The notes under the pieces are model-generated. The model saw only the letters and a list, made by a program, of their open reading frames with translations, did not search any database and had not been told where the DNA came from. DNA of 60,000 nucleotides from Bugula neritina (lineage: Eukaryota; Bryozoa; Gymnolaemata; Cheilostomatida; Bugulidae). Below, piece by piece: positions 33,601-48,600 of this stretch (its first letter is position 1; every line of letters begins with the position of its first letter). The stretch spans positions 6,751,241 through 6,811,240 of the forward strand of contig OZ037768.1 in NCBI GenBank assembly GCA_964035545.1, read 5' to 3'. A program made the translations under genes and the position numbers.

Positions 33601-36600
33601 AAAATTGACATTTGATAGGCCTAGAAAATACCAGAGTCAAACTGCAGATGCAACATCGTCGTAAATATACTGTTATTTGCAATTTAGATTTCATGGTAGT
33701 AAAAAACTTGCCAAGCTGTACATTTGCTCTTTCAGCTCAACGACTGCCACAGTGGAGTGGTGTTTGACGGTTTGGAGAGTCTTTTCTGTCAGAATATGTT
33801 CAGCGCTGCTAACTGTATTCTCAAGGCGTTCAACAACAGGAAATACCTGTTCTTTGTTACTCTGAAGCTAGACTATGCCTCAATGAAAGAGCAGGAGAAA
33901 AAAGACCAAGAAGAGAAAGGTGAAAAGTTGATTTATACACAGAGGAACTTTAAAACCATAAAATCTTATGCTTAAGCAACAAAATATTACATTATTCAAT
34001 AACAAACTTGTAGCATAATAGAAAAATTTTTAAGACAGGGCCATTGTTTTATTTGCTTTTTGTTGAATAGTTTTGTTTTATTTTAGAAAGAAAATTGAAA
34101 GAGGAAGGAGAAGCTGAAAAACTGAGATTAGAAGAGATGGACGAAGACGAATACGATGCTTTGAGCGACGAACAAAAAGCTGAGATTGACAAGAAAAGAC
34201 TAGAGATACGAAGGGAAAGGCGTAAACGGTAAAGATTCTGTCTCTATTTCTCACCAAATTGCAGAATTATTATAGAATACTTGTATTCATGTGTGTCATT
34301 CAATGCATTTATTAAGGTGCTATTTTGTTGTGCCATTTAGTGAGCAAGAAGAAAAACTTGAGCGTGAAAGAATTGAAAGAGAAAAGCAAGAAGCTGAAGC
34401 ACGACGTCTTGAAGAAGAAAGGTACACCATGCTTATGCTTGTTTTTCCTCAGCAGCTGGTTATATGACTAAAAATCTCTTAATGATAGTATTGTTTACTA
34501 AACTTGACAAACAACTGTTATTAACTATAATGCTGCTTTCTGGGCAAAAGACCTTGTATAGTTTAATGTTTTAGCAATTTTTATGAAAGGTTTTATGTGC
34601 TGCTGGATTAAAAATTATTGTTTTTCTAGACACTTCCGTTCAACACTGAAGAGTAAAACGTAATTGTTAAGACTGTGTGGTGTCACAATTAATGTATATC
34701 CTGTAATGTCACCCACACTCCCTAGCTCAACACCGTCTTTTTTTCAATTGTTATATTGCATGATACTTCAGTTACATGTATGTGTTGCAGTTACAAACAG
34801 CAGGGAAATGGAAAATATGCTTCCCTTCTATAATCCTACCAATAAATTTAACTTAAGATAATATACTGATTCTTATGCTGTATTTGTATATTATTGTGTT
34901 ATTCACAAGTTGTTTTGATAGCAATTAGTATAATACAATCACTGAAGCTATTAACCTTCAGCAGTTTTTAGCTTGTGGGTTGCGTACTTATAGGGCTGCA
35001 AAGAAAAAGAAGAAAACAGATAAAGATGACAAAGCTAAAGACACAAAAGATGCTAAAGATGCAAAGGCGCCGGCCGGAGCCAAGGCTAAGGCTGCACCAG
35101 CTGCCAGCAATGACAGAGTAGGAAACACCAAGTCTCAGGGTGGAAGCAAACCACATGAAGATGGCCGACCAGAAAGTCACATGACTCATGGCAGTGGAGA
35201 AGACATGGACAAGTAAGATTTGCTTCATTGGTTATACGTGTTAACAACTCCCAACGACTTATTAGATTGACCTTGACACTTGTTTTGGCTTGTTATTCTT
35301 ATGTTTATGTCTCAGCTAGTATTGTATAAACAAGTTTGCAAAGAGCTGAGACTTTGTTACACAGGAAAAAGAAGGGTAAGATGGACAAGAACAGACCGGT
35401 CTCTAATGAAGTACCAGCAGGTCCTGATGATCCAAATCAAGCTAAAGAACCCGTCACTGAAGCGGAACGACTGCTTATGCAAAGGTACTTGTTTTATGAT
35501 ATTTTTCTGTAGTCACGCTTTGATAAAGCAACGGAATAATTGGTTAATAAACTGTTCTACTGGTGCTAGTCAGGGTCACAAAAATGCGATACTACTTTTC
35601 ATAATATTTAAAGTAATTGCAATTTTCAACTGTTTTAGATTTAAAACATTTGAGGTTAGCCTGAGAGATATAACTGAGCTGGTAGAACGTTGGGATAGAA
35701 CTATCGGAGCCCCAAGACCTACAACTAGCCCCCATCATGAAGGAGACGATCACCATACACACCCTCATTCTGGCCGTAAAGGAAAAAAAGAAAAAGGTGA
35801 TAAGCATGTTAAGCATGAAGTACAAGAAGTGGCCAAGGTAGAGAAAGAGGTAAGTTTATTACCATCTTTATAAGTTTTCTCAAATTTGATTATTTGTGAT
35901 TTGTATATGCGTGAACATTAAGAAAAAATTACCACCTGCACTTTGCTAAATGTCATAAATGTATCTGAAAATAACGCTTGTTTTAAATGGCAATGCATTT
36001 GCCACATATTTATTAGGTTGAATTGTATTGTACTTTGAAATACTCGCAACCCAACTCATTACATTTTCTATTAGCATGTGACATTACAGGAACGAGTAGC
36101 CATGAATTTAAGTCGCCATAGGCGGGCTCTCACTGCCTCCAGGCACAGTACAACTATTCTTAAAGCAAAACTATTGACGGTAGCCATATTGAATGTTTTA
36201 ATGTTTAATTTACTGTTTATATTTCTTTATTGTATTGGTGTGTTCTCATGTGTATGGAATATATGTGCTGCGGGCATGTCTATGTAATAACCCTTGGTAG
36301 ATTTCTTCCAATATGGACTGCATCTGTTCACATTGATCAACTCTGGCATGTTGTGTACTTTGCACTCACCGAGTTTCCAACTAGTATTAAAATACACCAA
36401 CACTCTGATATAATTTAAGGCTGCAGAAGCTGACCAAGTTGACGGAGAAGAGCCAACTGCGACTGACATGGAGGGAGATGGGCTTGGAGTGACTAATATT
36501 GTATTGGATGTAGCTGATAAGTCTGCCCAGCCATCACAGGTGGCTTTCCTTGTTATATTATCAAACTTACATGCTTTTAATCAATATAGTATTGTTATTA

Positions 36601-39600
36601 CAATAAACAAGTATAATACATAATGTAATAGAGATATAAATTAAATATAATATAACTGCTAAAATTACAAGAAAACAATGTAAGTAAGAGTTGATAGTAA
36701 AGTTATATGTTTCTGTATGTAGTATACGTGCTGTTAGAAACTTAGCAGTAATTAATATAAATTAACTTTGGTGATATTACTAGTTTTTGCCCCTAAACAA
36801 ACCTTCATTATGTTTGGATCATAAGCTAATGTTCTGCAGGCTGTGTTACAATCACCAAAGTTACCAGCTATGGAAGAGGTTCTGGATGGGCTTGGTTTGG
36901 GATTCAATGGACCTCCCATCCCTCCGCCTGCCTCCTTCTCAGTTATTCCATATCCTGTCAAACGCAAGGCTCCTGTCAGCGAAGCTGCCAGTCACTACGT
37001 CTTTGTAGCTTCTGGCCCTGAAGACCCGTAAGTTTAGCAGCCTGTGCTGTAGAACTGTGGTATACACAGTGCAGACAATCGTTATATACAAGTCAGTTTC
37101 CAGTGTGTAGCAATACATGGTATATTAGATTTGGTTTTATCTAATTTTCACAACATTTTTTATCTACTTAAACATTTTAAAGTTAATTTGTGAAACTATA
37201 AATTTTGCCAATTTCTTGAGTTGCTTATTGTTGAAAGTTCTATTTTTATTAGCGATCATGGTATATATCAACTAATATTTATTAGCGATCATGGGATATA
37301 TCAACTAATATTTATTAATGATCATGGTATATATCAACTAACATTTTGCAGTTCAATAGCATTTATGTGTGGTTTGCTTGTAGCAATGTAATTAGCGATG
37401 ATAAATCTAAAGAAGATGAAGAAGAAAAGGCCGGTACGCCGGAGGGAAAAGTGGATGCCAGCACTCCGACTGGTAAAAAGAAAGATAAAAAGGAAAAGCA
37501 GAAAGATGACAAGGAAAAGAGAAAAACTAGTGCTGGTAAAGGGAAGTCGTCCACAATTGGTAGGCGTGGCTCTAATGTAATGACCACACCTCCACCTGGC
37601 GGTGCTCAAACACCTGGCTCAGAAGCTGATGGCCAGAGGTGAGCTTTTCTCCATTTCTCTGTTCCCCGTGACTTGGCACATGATATTATGTACTCACCAT
37701 TACTCTGTATTGAGTTGATGTATTTGACAATCTCTTTGCAGCTCATTTGGTGAAGGAGTTGTTGATGGTCGAAATCCTAAGTAAGCTTTTGTCAACTCAA
37801 TTGAGCTTGCCTTAACTAGTTTTGCATTACTTCTTGTGGCAAACCATCACTAACTATATAACTAACAAACTATAAACTGCACAAGCTTGATGCTCATCAC
37901 TTAAATCATTTGATTAATATTCTAATTCTTATCCTTTCTTACAGCTGAAATAATTGTACATGTGTGTAAATATACAAATATGATTGAAAAATTAATCTAA
38001 TACTCTGGTCCTTCGCTTTTAATTTTGAATAATTCAATAACTTTGGATGGTTCCTGGAAGAATTGTGTTTATATATGTTGTTTTTTGTGATTCAAGAAAA
38101 TTAATTTTTTTTCTAAATATTGTGTTTTTGTGAATGGTTTTTTGACAGAATTAAATTTTAAATTAACATATGTTCCATCACAATTTCGGCTAGGATGCCT
38201 ACTTATTACACTGTATTCAGTCATCTATGAAAGCAAATAACATCACATTAAATCTTGCTTAGTGTTTTTCTACGAACTCTCTGTAAATGAGTAAAACTTA
38301 TATATCTGCAATGACTGTGACATTAACCGTAGTCTGGTGGTGATGCACTACATGTAAACTTGCATATTAAATTAAATTTGTGTATTATTGTCTGCTCAAA
38401 TTACACGCATCTATCTTTCATACAGCAAGCAAGTCACTTTTCTCTCCTGTCTTTGCAAATTGTGCTAAGCTAGTGGTTGTTGCATTCACTTTGCAATTGC
38501 TTTTCCTTAACTCGAGTGTGCTATCTGCATCTTTCCACATGTTTTGTGTAAAACAGTGTGTTGCACATATCCGCATGTTTTAGACTAAACTGGTTCCGCT
38601 GGACGGTTCCAGCCAATGGTCAGGTGACAATGAGGTTGAGATTCTTCAGCGAAGACCTTGGCCAATATGACCAGACAATGAACTTTGAAATAGTTGGTAC
38701 GCGTCGCAGGTACCAGCTGTACTGCCGAGGGGTTTGTTCATTTCCCACTATTAGCCGAGAGCCAAGAATTGTCTTCCCCAGTAGGGTCAAATCTAAGAAG
38801 AGTGAAGACATTCTACACAAGCAATTTGTTCTCAGCTCTGATATGTTTGAGTTTGGGCCACTTCTTGCCGGTCAAAACAGGGAAACGTGAGTGTAATTCA
38901 TGTGTATGCATAAACTAGAATGAACACAAAGCCAATTTTATTACGTCACGTTATTTAGTTTTTTTCATATTATGATTATAAAATTTGCAAACTTCAATTA
39001 TTTGTATAGAATGTTTATTTTGTATTATTATTTAATACATTTATATACTGAACCAAAGCCAGGCTTGTACAGTTCTGGTTTATTTTAAAGCAACGTAAAC
39101 TTTTGAATTAAAATGTTTAATAAAGGACTGTATTATTCTTAGAATGAAGGCTAACCGATACCCAGAACACAATGAGAAGTTAACTATTACCAACACATCC
39201 CAGCTTGACGCTGAGCTGAGTTTCTGCTATCTTGAAGACAACAAAGGGGACTGCTTCATGCTTGACCCACCAAACATGTCCTTGAAGCCGGGAGAGCAGC
39301 AGGTCAATAACTGTTCTAACTTCATCAATTTTATTAGCATTATATAATATTATCTTGTGATACATAATATTATCTTGTGATACATGTTCCGTAGCATCTT
39401 AAGTAGTGTAGCAGCATTATTTTTCTCATGCAATATTTTCATGCATTTATCACATTTTACTGACCATGAAAATATGCTGTGAAAGCAAGCATTCACTTAG
39501 TCTGTCTGAAAAGTAATTTAGGCATTCAGGCATTATTGTTTGCAATAATATGCACTACTTTTGAGCTTTGTGCAATACATCATTATTTTAATACTCTTAC

Positions 39601-42600
39601 AAGTTTAACAAACTACTATCTATTATATGTCACATATTTTCTACAACCAATATTTACCTATGCATTATTGTTATATAGATAATTTGTTATAAGTGCTTAT
39701 GCAGTGTTTTTGTTGTTATAACAATTAATTGCATATGAAGTATAGGAAAATGCCAACTTTATTACACTTGTAAATATATATGCACGCATATGCTGCAATG
39801 TATGGTGTACTAGATATTAATGTAGTATATGTGTTACATAGAGGTATAATATGTTACAGAGTGTGTGATAGGTTTATTCATAAAAATAAACTTGTATGTA
39901 TACTTGTAGGCCCTCAACATTTATGCCTTCCCAAGATCGAGAGATTATTATGAAGATTCTCTTATCTGCTGCATCAAAGAGAACCCAGAGCCAGTCATAT
40001 TCAAGGTCAGCTGTCATGGCTGCCGGCCGGAACTTGAAGTGGACAAGAAAACACTGCAATTTGATAAAGTTCTCCTTCACAGGTACAATAAGCTTTCTGC
40101 ATTTATGGATCACTATTGTGAAACATGTCATTAGCCCTCAATTTTATTTGCTTTTTTTAATACTCATGTTTGTAATGTGAAAATTAATTTTTGTACATAG
40201 GTACAATAGATGCAGACTATTTCTTGAGCGGTTATAGGTTAAGTCTAACATGTTTAGTTAATAACACTCAGTAATAAAAACTGCATTATAATTATGATGC
40301 AATCACTGTCTTGTGCCAGTTTGAACTATTTGACTTAATTTTATAGAAAAGATACAAAAACGTTGTTTTTGCGAAACCGAACTCTCATACCAGTGGGTTG
40401 GCGTCTCTCAGGTCTAGAGAACTTGGGAGATGATTTTTCTGTATCACAGGACAACGGAGTTGTCGCACCTAACACCGAGTTTGCTCTGCAGGCCCACTTC
40501 AGAGCTACCAAACCTGTCATCACTAACAGGAAATCTATTAGACTTGAGGTACAGTCCAGTGATTTGTCACCATTTCACTCTTTTATTGAAAAGTCATTTC
40601 AAGTTATAGTTAAAATCCTAAATTAAAGCAGAATTAAGCAAAATACATAGTAAATCGATTTCATTTGATTGAGGATAAAATTATATCATTGCAAAGCTCT
40701 ATAACTTGTTGTATTATATTATAATAATCTTATATTTTATTCCAATTATAAATACAAATACTAATTCTTGCACATAATTATTTGTTATACAGTCGATATT
40801 GGCAGGGAATGTTTTGTTGTATTTTAGATCCTGGATAGTGACGATAATTATGGTATAGTTGAAGTAATCACTATTCATGTGCATGCTGAAGGATATGATG
40901 TGGCGTTAGATATGAGTTTTCCTAAAGGCACTGACGGTGGCATTGATTTTGGTACTGTCAGAGTTGGCGAGGAAGGAAAAAATCAACTGACAGTCAAGAA
41001 CAAAGGAAAATATGAGATCGCTTACAGGTAAAAAATATTTAACAGTTTTTAAATCAAGCATTTTATGGCTATATAGATGTCTCAACTGTTTTTGAAAGGT
41101 TTTTTTGTAATTTTTCATCTGGTAATCATCTCAATTAAATACTTTTTCACTAATACTATTCTTATTTGACTTAATTCTTTACAATATAATTATTGTTACC
41201 ATTTGGGGAGCTTCGCATGTGCCATTGATCATTTTGCTACTCTATCGAGTTAGGTTATATTGAATTTAGTTTAGTTGTATAAAAACTTTTATCAGAAAAT
41301 GCTGGTTTTCTATTAGCTTCACCTTGGAAAATGTAAGCGGAACCTCTCTACCTGACGTAGCCTCACTCTTTGTGGTCACTCCCCAGAAAGGCACTCTCAC
41401 CTCTACAGATCGACCTAGCACTGTGCAGATTTCTTTCAAATCCAACACTGAAATCACCATAAGAGATCTGCCTATACTTCGCTGTCAAGTGATTGAGCCT
41501 AACGTTGTTGAAGGTGGCGAGACGATTGCTAGCATACCTGTTAAACTTTCCGTCAAATCTCTTTTCAGCAAGTGAGTTTTGCTGTGGGTTGCACAATAGC
41601 CTGTGTACTATTGTAGAAAAAACCACTATTTTTTATAATTTTGCTTTGAAGTTGCTGTCTTTTTAGACTTATTCAACAGCCATTAGCTATTTTAGTAAAA
41701 GCATTTGTGACTGATAGTTTTGTTATACTAATTTCTACGTTTTTCTGAGATAAATTCATGAAAAAACGGCGAACTCAACATACAATATGCATTAGTTGAA
41801 TTTTTTAATATAAATTCATATTCTATATAGGTATACCATCTCACCTAAGGCTGATATAAACTTTGGCTCTCTTCTCGTGAACTTTAAAAAGACGAGAACT
41901 TTTACTATTGATAACACTGGCACATTTGACTTCAAGTATACAATTGTGAGAGCTGCCAAAGAAGTGAAGCGCTTTGAGCCTAAAACAAAGCTGTAAGTTT
42001 TAGGAAGTGATTTTTATGGCTGCTTTGTAAATACTGTGTTTTTGTAAAATAGAAGTAAGATTTTGACTGTGAAATTGTTAATCTTTTGAGAATTTCTGCT
42101 GAGTTAGGTTTTCAAGTGGTTTTATTTTTATTAAACATGTCAGCCAAAAATTTTTATTATAAATTTTTTTGTTCTTGGCAGTTGAAATTAAAGGCTTTGC
42201 ACTTTGTATACAGCAAAACTTTAGTGTATAAACTAATATTTTATTGTATGTGTTATATTATTCCTAGTTGTATGCTCTATTTTGTGTTGTTATAAGTTTA
42301 GTGTGACCATCTAATATCATTGATTTAAACTTCAGAATTCTTTCTTATTATTTTTTTCTAAATTGCACTTTAGAACTACAAAAGCCATTGATAAGTTGAA
42401 GTCAAGAGATGGCTCTAGTTCTGGTAAGGCCTCAGCCTTACCTGGTAGTCGTCCTCCCAAACGAGCTGACTCCATCAGGTATTGTCATCAAATATCCTAC
42501 CATAATTTACAACTGATGTGTGTGTGTCAACTTAATTTTAGTCTTTTTGTTTTTAAATTTAGATGTGTACATGAAGGTGTGTGGCTATCACAAGCTATTA

Positions 42601-45600
42601 GAAATTATATTATATTTATTAAATGAGCAGAAGAATAGCATTTAATTTGATAGTGCAGGTTTTTGTGACATCTGATAGTTATTTTGCACGCGGATGTACA
42701 TATGCATAATGATAAAACAGTTTAATTAATTATTTTATTAATTGTTAAAATAATATATATAATGACCTTATGAACTGTAAACATGTCACTTCATGCATCA
42801 TTTACCTAGAAACATGAAAAAATGTTGAATTATTTTACTTTTGAAACATTTCTAAATGATATTATTTCTTATGTAAAATATTTATGGTTACTGCAGCTCG
42901 CTAGCATCTGTGGCAACTACTAGTAAAAGAGGTATTGCAACAAGCAATAGTAAATTAACCTTTAAAAGGTAACAAAATCCTCCTTGGCCACTGTGATTAC
43001 CTTCTCTAACACCATAGTCCATAGTTGTATTGGAGAACATATAGTTATCCACATTTCCATTCATGTACTCCTTGCACTGGCTTGTTGTACACAGTATTAG
43101 GTGCACTACACTTTTCTCGTCACTCTTTTTTGGCTACTGATTGCAGAGTTGAATTACTCTAAAGGACTGTTGTACTTGCTCGTAAAAATCTTACCCAGTT
43201 TAAAAAGTTTTGAAAATATAGCTGATAAAATTATATATATTTTTATTTTGATAAAAGCTTTCTATTCATATAAAGTGTGATTTTGACTAAAATTTGTTTC
43301 TTAGTTTGGTATCAAAGTTAATTAATTGATGTCATATAATAAATATTAGCAAAAATTGAAAGTATAAAAAGTGTACAAGTAAAGAAAAATTGTGAAGTTC
43401 AACAGTTCTTTTTATCAAATTTTAGACTATCTATCCATGAGTTACTTAATGATACATTTTATGAATTAAAATTAGGGACATGAAGATGTATTGCCTAAGC
43501 AGTTTTGAAAATTGAGTATATTTATTAACCATTGTGTACTGGCAATGAAATCAACTTTTCTTCAATGGATTGTTCAAGCCAGCTGAAAACAACATAACAA
43601 TTATCATAAATATTATAAATATCTTATACTTGCTTCTTCTACTTATAACTTATGATAAATTCACAATTTAACTTTTTCCCAGACTTTTCGGCTTGTTGTA
43701 TATGTCTATTCCTAGTCAGTTGATCAAGAAAATAATATAATCTCTAATCTACTGAGAGCCTCGTAGTATTCAGTCATTCTGTTCTAAGGTTTCCATGTTT
43801 CTGCTTGTAGTCTGTACAATTATGTATATAGTTTAGTTATTAGCGAACATTTCCTTCGATATTTACAGCAGTGTACGTGCAACATTACTTCTGCCATCTA
43901 CTCTTAAAAATGTGCAACAATCACCATCGAGGTATATTTATGTAGTGAAGAATGATGATACTTGTTCTTACATGAGTCATGTTAAATATTGTATTTACTC
44001 ATTGAGTTATTTTGTGTTATTTTACTGCACAACTGTTGTTCAAAATATTATTTGTTAACATGTTTAAAATAATTATATTTGTTTAACAAATGAAATGCTT
44101 GTTTTATGGTTTAAGCATCCTTTTCCTCTGTACAGTTTTGTTATGTTTTGACTTGGGAGTGGTAACTACTTCAGTGTTCACCGAATTCAACTTGTCTAAA
44201 ACGTATGTTTAGTAAAATGGTATGTTATTGCCAGCATAATTATACGATTTATTAGGCAAGAAGTTGGAGGCACTGGTCCCGGTACAAATGCAGGAGGTGG
44301 CGGTGGTGGCCAATCTCGATTGCAGCTTGGAATGTTTACTATATTTCCTGCTTTTGGAATTGTCCTTCCTAATGGACATGCCACAGTTACAGTTGATTGT
44401 GCACCAGAAGCCATTGGAAAATTCGAGGAGGTAACATAACTCTTAGTTCTGTGTTTATTCTCAATTTGTGTGCTGCTAGGGTCTGCTAGGGTCTTCTTTA
44501 CTCACTCAAATAATTTGCTAAAGTATTTTCTGTCTGTAAAATTTGCAACTAGATTTTAGGTTTCACACATTCTCTGTTGGTTTACAGGATCTCAGTATTG
44601 AAATAACAGAACGAGATCCTGCAGATCAGCCCGGAGGTATTCCGTACAAATTGTTAGCTGAAGCCTGTGTTCCCGGTATAAACATTACCGACATTGGTGC
44701 CATATTTGAGGAGCACAGGATATGCCGAAGTCTGAATTTGTGGCAACAGACGTCTGAGGTGAGTTTGTCTTTCAGATATTCGGTAATGAAACTTCAGATT
44801 AACAATGTTTTATTTTTATGATATAAACAAGCGAGTAGTGAGTAGAAACTTTTGTTTCTATCTTTATAAAGTATAATTAGATGCATCAAGGTAAAAATCA
44901 CTTCTGTGTTTATGGCAGCGATGACTTGTTTGCCGATTTCATTCGTATAGCAGTATCAGGATATTGAAAATATTACTTTGAACTCGATATCTATTGAATA
45001 AATCAATGGTTTGAAAAATACTGCAGTTGTGAGTGCATTTCATCGAAAAAATGTATTGCGGGCTTTAGGTGGAGGTCAACAGTGTCTATGGAGAAGAGGA
45101 AAACCGCTTCCTTTTCAACAATGTCATTGTGGGCCGAAGAGCTAAAGCTAGGTTTAAGTTGTCCAACTCGCAGAAAGTGCCATGTGACATCACAATGGCT
45201 ATGAAACCAATGGCTGTGAAATACAGCTCGAAGACAGTCGAGTGTTTCGAGATTGAACCACCTCTAAAGGTTCAGATCCCGGCTCACAGCTACATCTACG
45301 CCACCTTGCTCTTCACCCCAACATGTATGTCACATAAAATATCATCAGCTATTATTTATTTTTATTAACAATAATCTTTTTAACTATTAAATTCTTTACT
45401 TGCATTCAACAACTCCAAAATATCTCCTGACATTATTCATGGAGTTATTTTTATGATTTTATATGCTGTGTGGGTTTTTTATTATTAAAAGTGTGCATGC
45501 ACTTTTCCAGCAATGCAGTCCTATAGCGCCATCTTTGAAGCTAGTATTGATGGTGTTTCTACTACACAAGCCAAGACTAAGAATCTAACATTTGAGGTGG

Positions 45601-48600
45601 CTGGAGATGGGAACCTTCCAAGAATCTCCATATACAGACCAAGTGTTAGGTATTGAGGCTAAATAGTTAATGTTAATGCACTGTAAATAAGTCATCAAGT
45701 TGAAATTTAGTCAAATCTTTTACTAAATATAATCTTGATTTGCTTTACAGAAATAAGAAAGGACAGCCATTGCTGTTGTTTAAGAAGAACCTGGTTGGCC
45801 GGTGTGAAACGCTGCCATTTGTGATTGCTAACGAGGGCTCTCTCATTAGTAAAGTGTATATAGATCTCATAGACTCAGATTCTGCATTCTTTCTCACTCC
45901 TACTGGCAAGGCTTTTGTCACAGACGGCTATGATAACAACGGTATGAGTATTGTCATACTTAACTGTAATATGTAATAGATGCAGTGTATGCTAGTTCTT
46001 AATTCTTTGCCTGCTTTGTATCAGCAGTAAATAATTTGTTGCAACATTTGCAGAGTTGCGATTGTTTAATGTGATGCGTTTTCTTAGGCGGCATGAAAAA
46101 GCCCCATACCTGCTCAGTTTTGGTTGGAGTTGGTGAGAAGGCCACATTTGACGTCACATACCAGCCGAAGGTGGTGGGTAGAACCCAGGCTAACATACAG
46201 CTTAGTGTGGAAGACAATCAGTATGAGGACTCACTGGTTCAGGTAAAGCTAACGCTAGCTATGATTGGTTGTAGTGGCTATTTACCTGTACAGAGCTTTA
46301 TCTCTTTCCTTGGATTGTAGTTATACCTGTGAGCCAGGGCTGTCTTGGAAGGGGCAGGAGGATAATTAACCCCTGCTACTATGTGTAACCTCTAGCAGCC
46401 CTGATTCATATATTCCGAAAAGTCCCCTAAATTAGAAATCTACAAGTTTAGTACTTTTGATACTGTTGCATAACACTTGCTGGTCTAATGGCAAGCAATA
46501 AGATTTTAGCCAAAACTGAAAATTGTAATTTCCACAGTTTCAAGACAGCTTGGCTTATCAGATCTAAAGAGTTTGGTTGACATAGGTGTATATTTAATAA
46601 TCCAGTGTTACATATTAGGTGATTTGCATGTATAGGAATATATTCAAAATAAAACAAATAGAGGTAATCCTATAGATAATCTGTCCCAACACTCATTTAC
46701 CTTGTGAATTACTATGCATTTTCATGTTTATATCTATTTATTTATATAATTACATCTGTGTACTACAGTAGCTATATTTATGTATTACAGTATCTATATC
46801 TGTGTAATACAGTAGCTATATTTATGTATTGATGTAGTTATATTTTTGTAATACAGTAACTATATTTATGTATTGCAGTATCTATATCTGTGTAATACAG
46901 TAACTATATTTATGTATTGATGTAATTATATTTTTGTAATGCTGTATCTAACTGAACTGTATTTATAAATTTGTATTACTGTATGGTTTGTATGCATTGC
47001 TATATCTAGCTATCTCTATCCGTATTTGTTGCAGCAATCACACATGTCAGTTACTATATTTATATGTCTGCAGTTGATTGGTGAAGGCTATCAAGATGAT
47101 GTAACATTAGACAACCTACACAGTGTTGTACAGGACACCGCTGACACCCAGGTGGAAGATGGCAGCATGGCTGATGACGATATCTCAGGTATGCAAGCTG
47201 TGTAAGATATTGTTGTTAATTTGTAGTAAAAGCAAATTATACAGCCATAGTTTCCGTTAGTTTTTTAGTTCTTTCACTCATATTTTGTAAGCACTGTTGA
47301 AGGAATTTAGCTTGCTATATTTTTAAACTAAGGTTCTGAAACTTTTCATTTGACCTACAAATCTATTAATAAGGTCAAGGTTAAGGCATTCCTGCCTTTT
47401 TTTGTTGGCTTTTCATCTGATTTAGCATCAGTACTTCCAATAATCATATAGACAAGAATTTAAAATGCAACTTTTGTTGGACAAACAAACCTATAGATTA
47501 TATTTGCAGCATTAATGAAATCAACATTGTAAATAATATTCACTCTTTGTATATAGCTGCCAAGTCTAACCTGATCAAGTTTGGAGACGGTGCTATTGGA
47601 GAGAGCAAGACTCTAACATTCACAATGACCAATCATTCACCAGCAAACTGCATCAAATTTGTATGGCCTGAACACTCAGCAGTAAAGTTTTCACCGACTT
47701 CTGGACATATTCATGCTGGCCTTCACAAGGATATGACCGTGACCTTCAAGGTCGATGAGCCGACAAACTTGAATGAGGAAAGCATCCAATGCTCTATAAC
47801 TCAAATCACATTTGATAAAGACATCAGTGAGGTATTACAGCTTTAAATCTTATTAGTGATTACCAGTTGCATAAAACTAGTTTAGTAGTTTTATTTTGAA
47901 ATTAAAAACGGCTTGTGTTCATGTAGATCTCAATAAATGCAACATTATGTAAAATTGTAAAACTGGCTGATTGCCATGTTATTTGTGTTCAATTAGGTGC
48001 CTGACTGGGATGATAGAATGAGAACTGTCAAATGGACTGATGCTGTTGGTCCAAATGATCGTCCCGCTAAACGCAAAGTTGTAGAAGTGGAGCCTGAGCC
48101 ACCAAGTAATGAAGTAGAGGGCTCTATGAGGTCTCTAGAGTTGCTCGTATCGGCTAATGCAGACTACTCCAAACTCAAGTGCAAGGCTGATGCTATCCAA
48201 TTTAAAGATACACTCATGTTTCAGACTCGGGTTTATGAGTAAGTCTGTCTTGTGTAATTGTCTTATATGTGTATAGGAGTTATGAATTGTCATGCAACAA
48301 ATCTACCATGTTGTGTGTACACATATTTTATTCAAATTACAGAGTTGTGCTTCAAAACAAAGGAACTGTGCGCCTAGATTACAACTGGCAGGTTGTGATG
48401 GAAGACTTCATGCAAGCATCGAGATCTGTGACTTTTGCTGCCGACACCGTAGCTGGTTCAAGAGCAGGTTCCATCACCCCTAGTGTGATTGGTGACACCT
48501 CTTTGCATATGCCTTTCTCTGTTGAGCCTGCATTTGGTTCAATTCCTGTTGGGAAGAAGGCTACTGTAAAAGTAAGTTGTGAATCTTTGAATTGTTTTAG

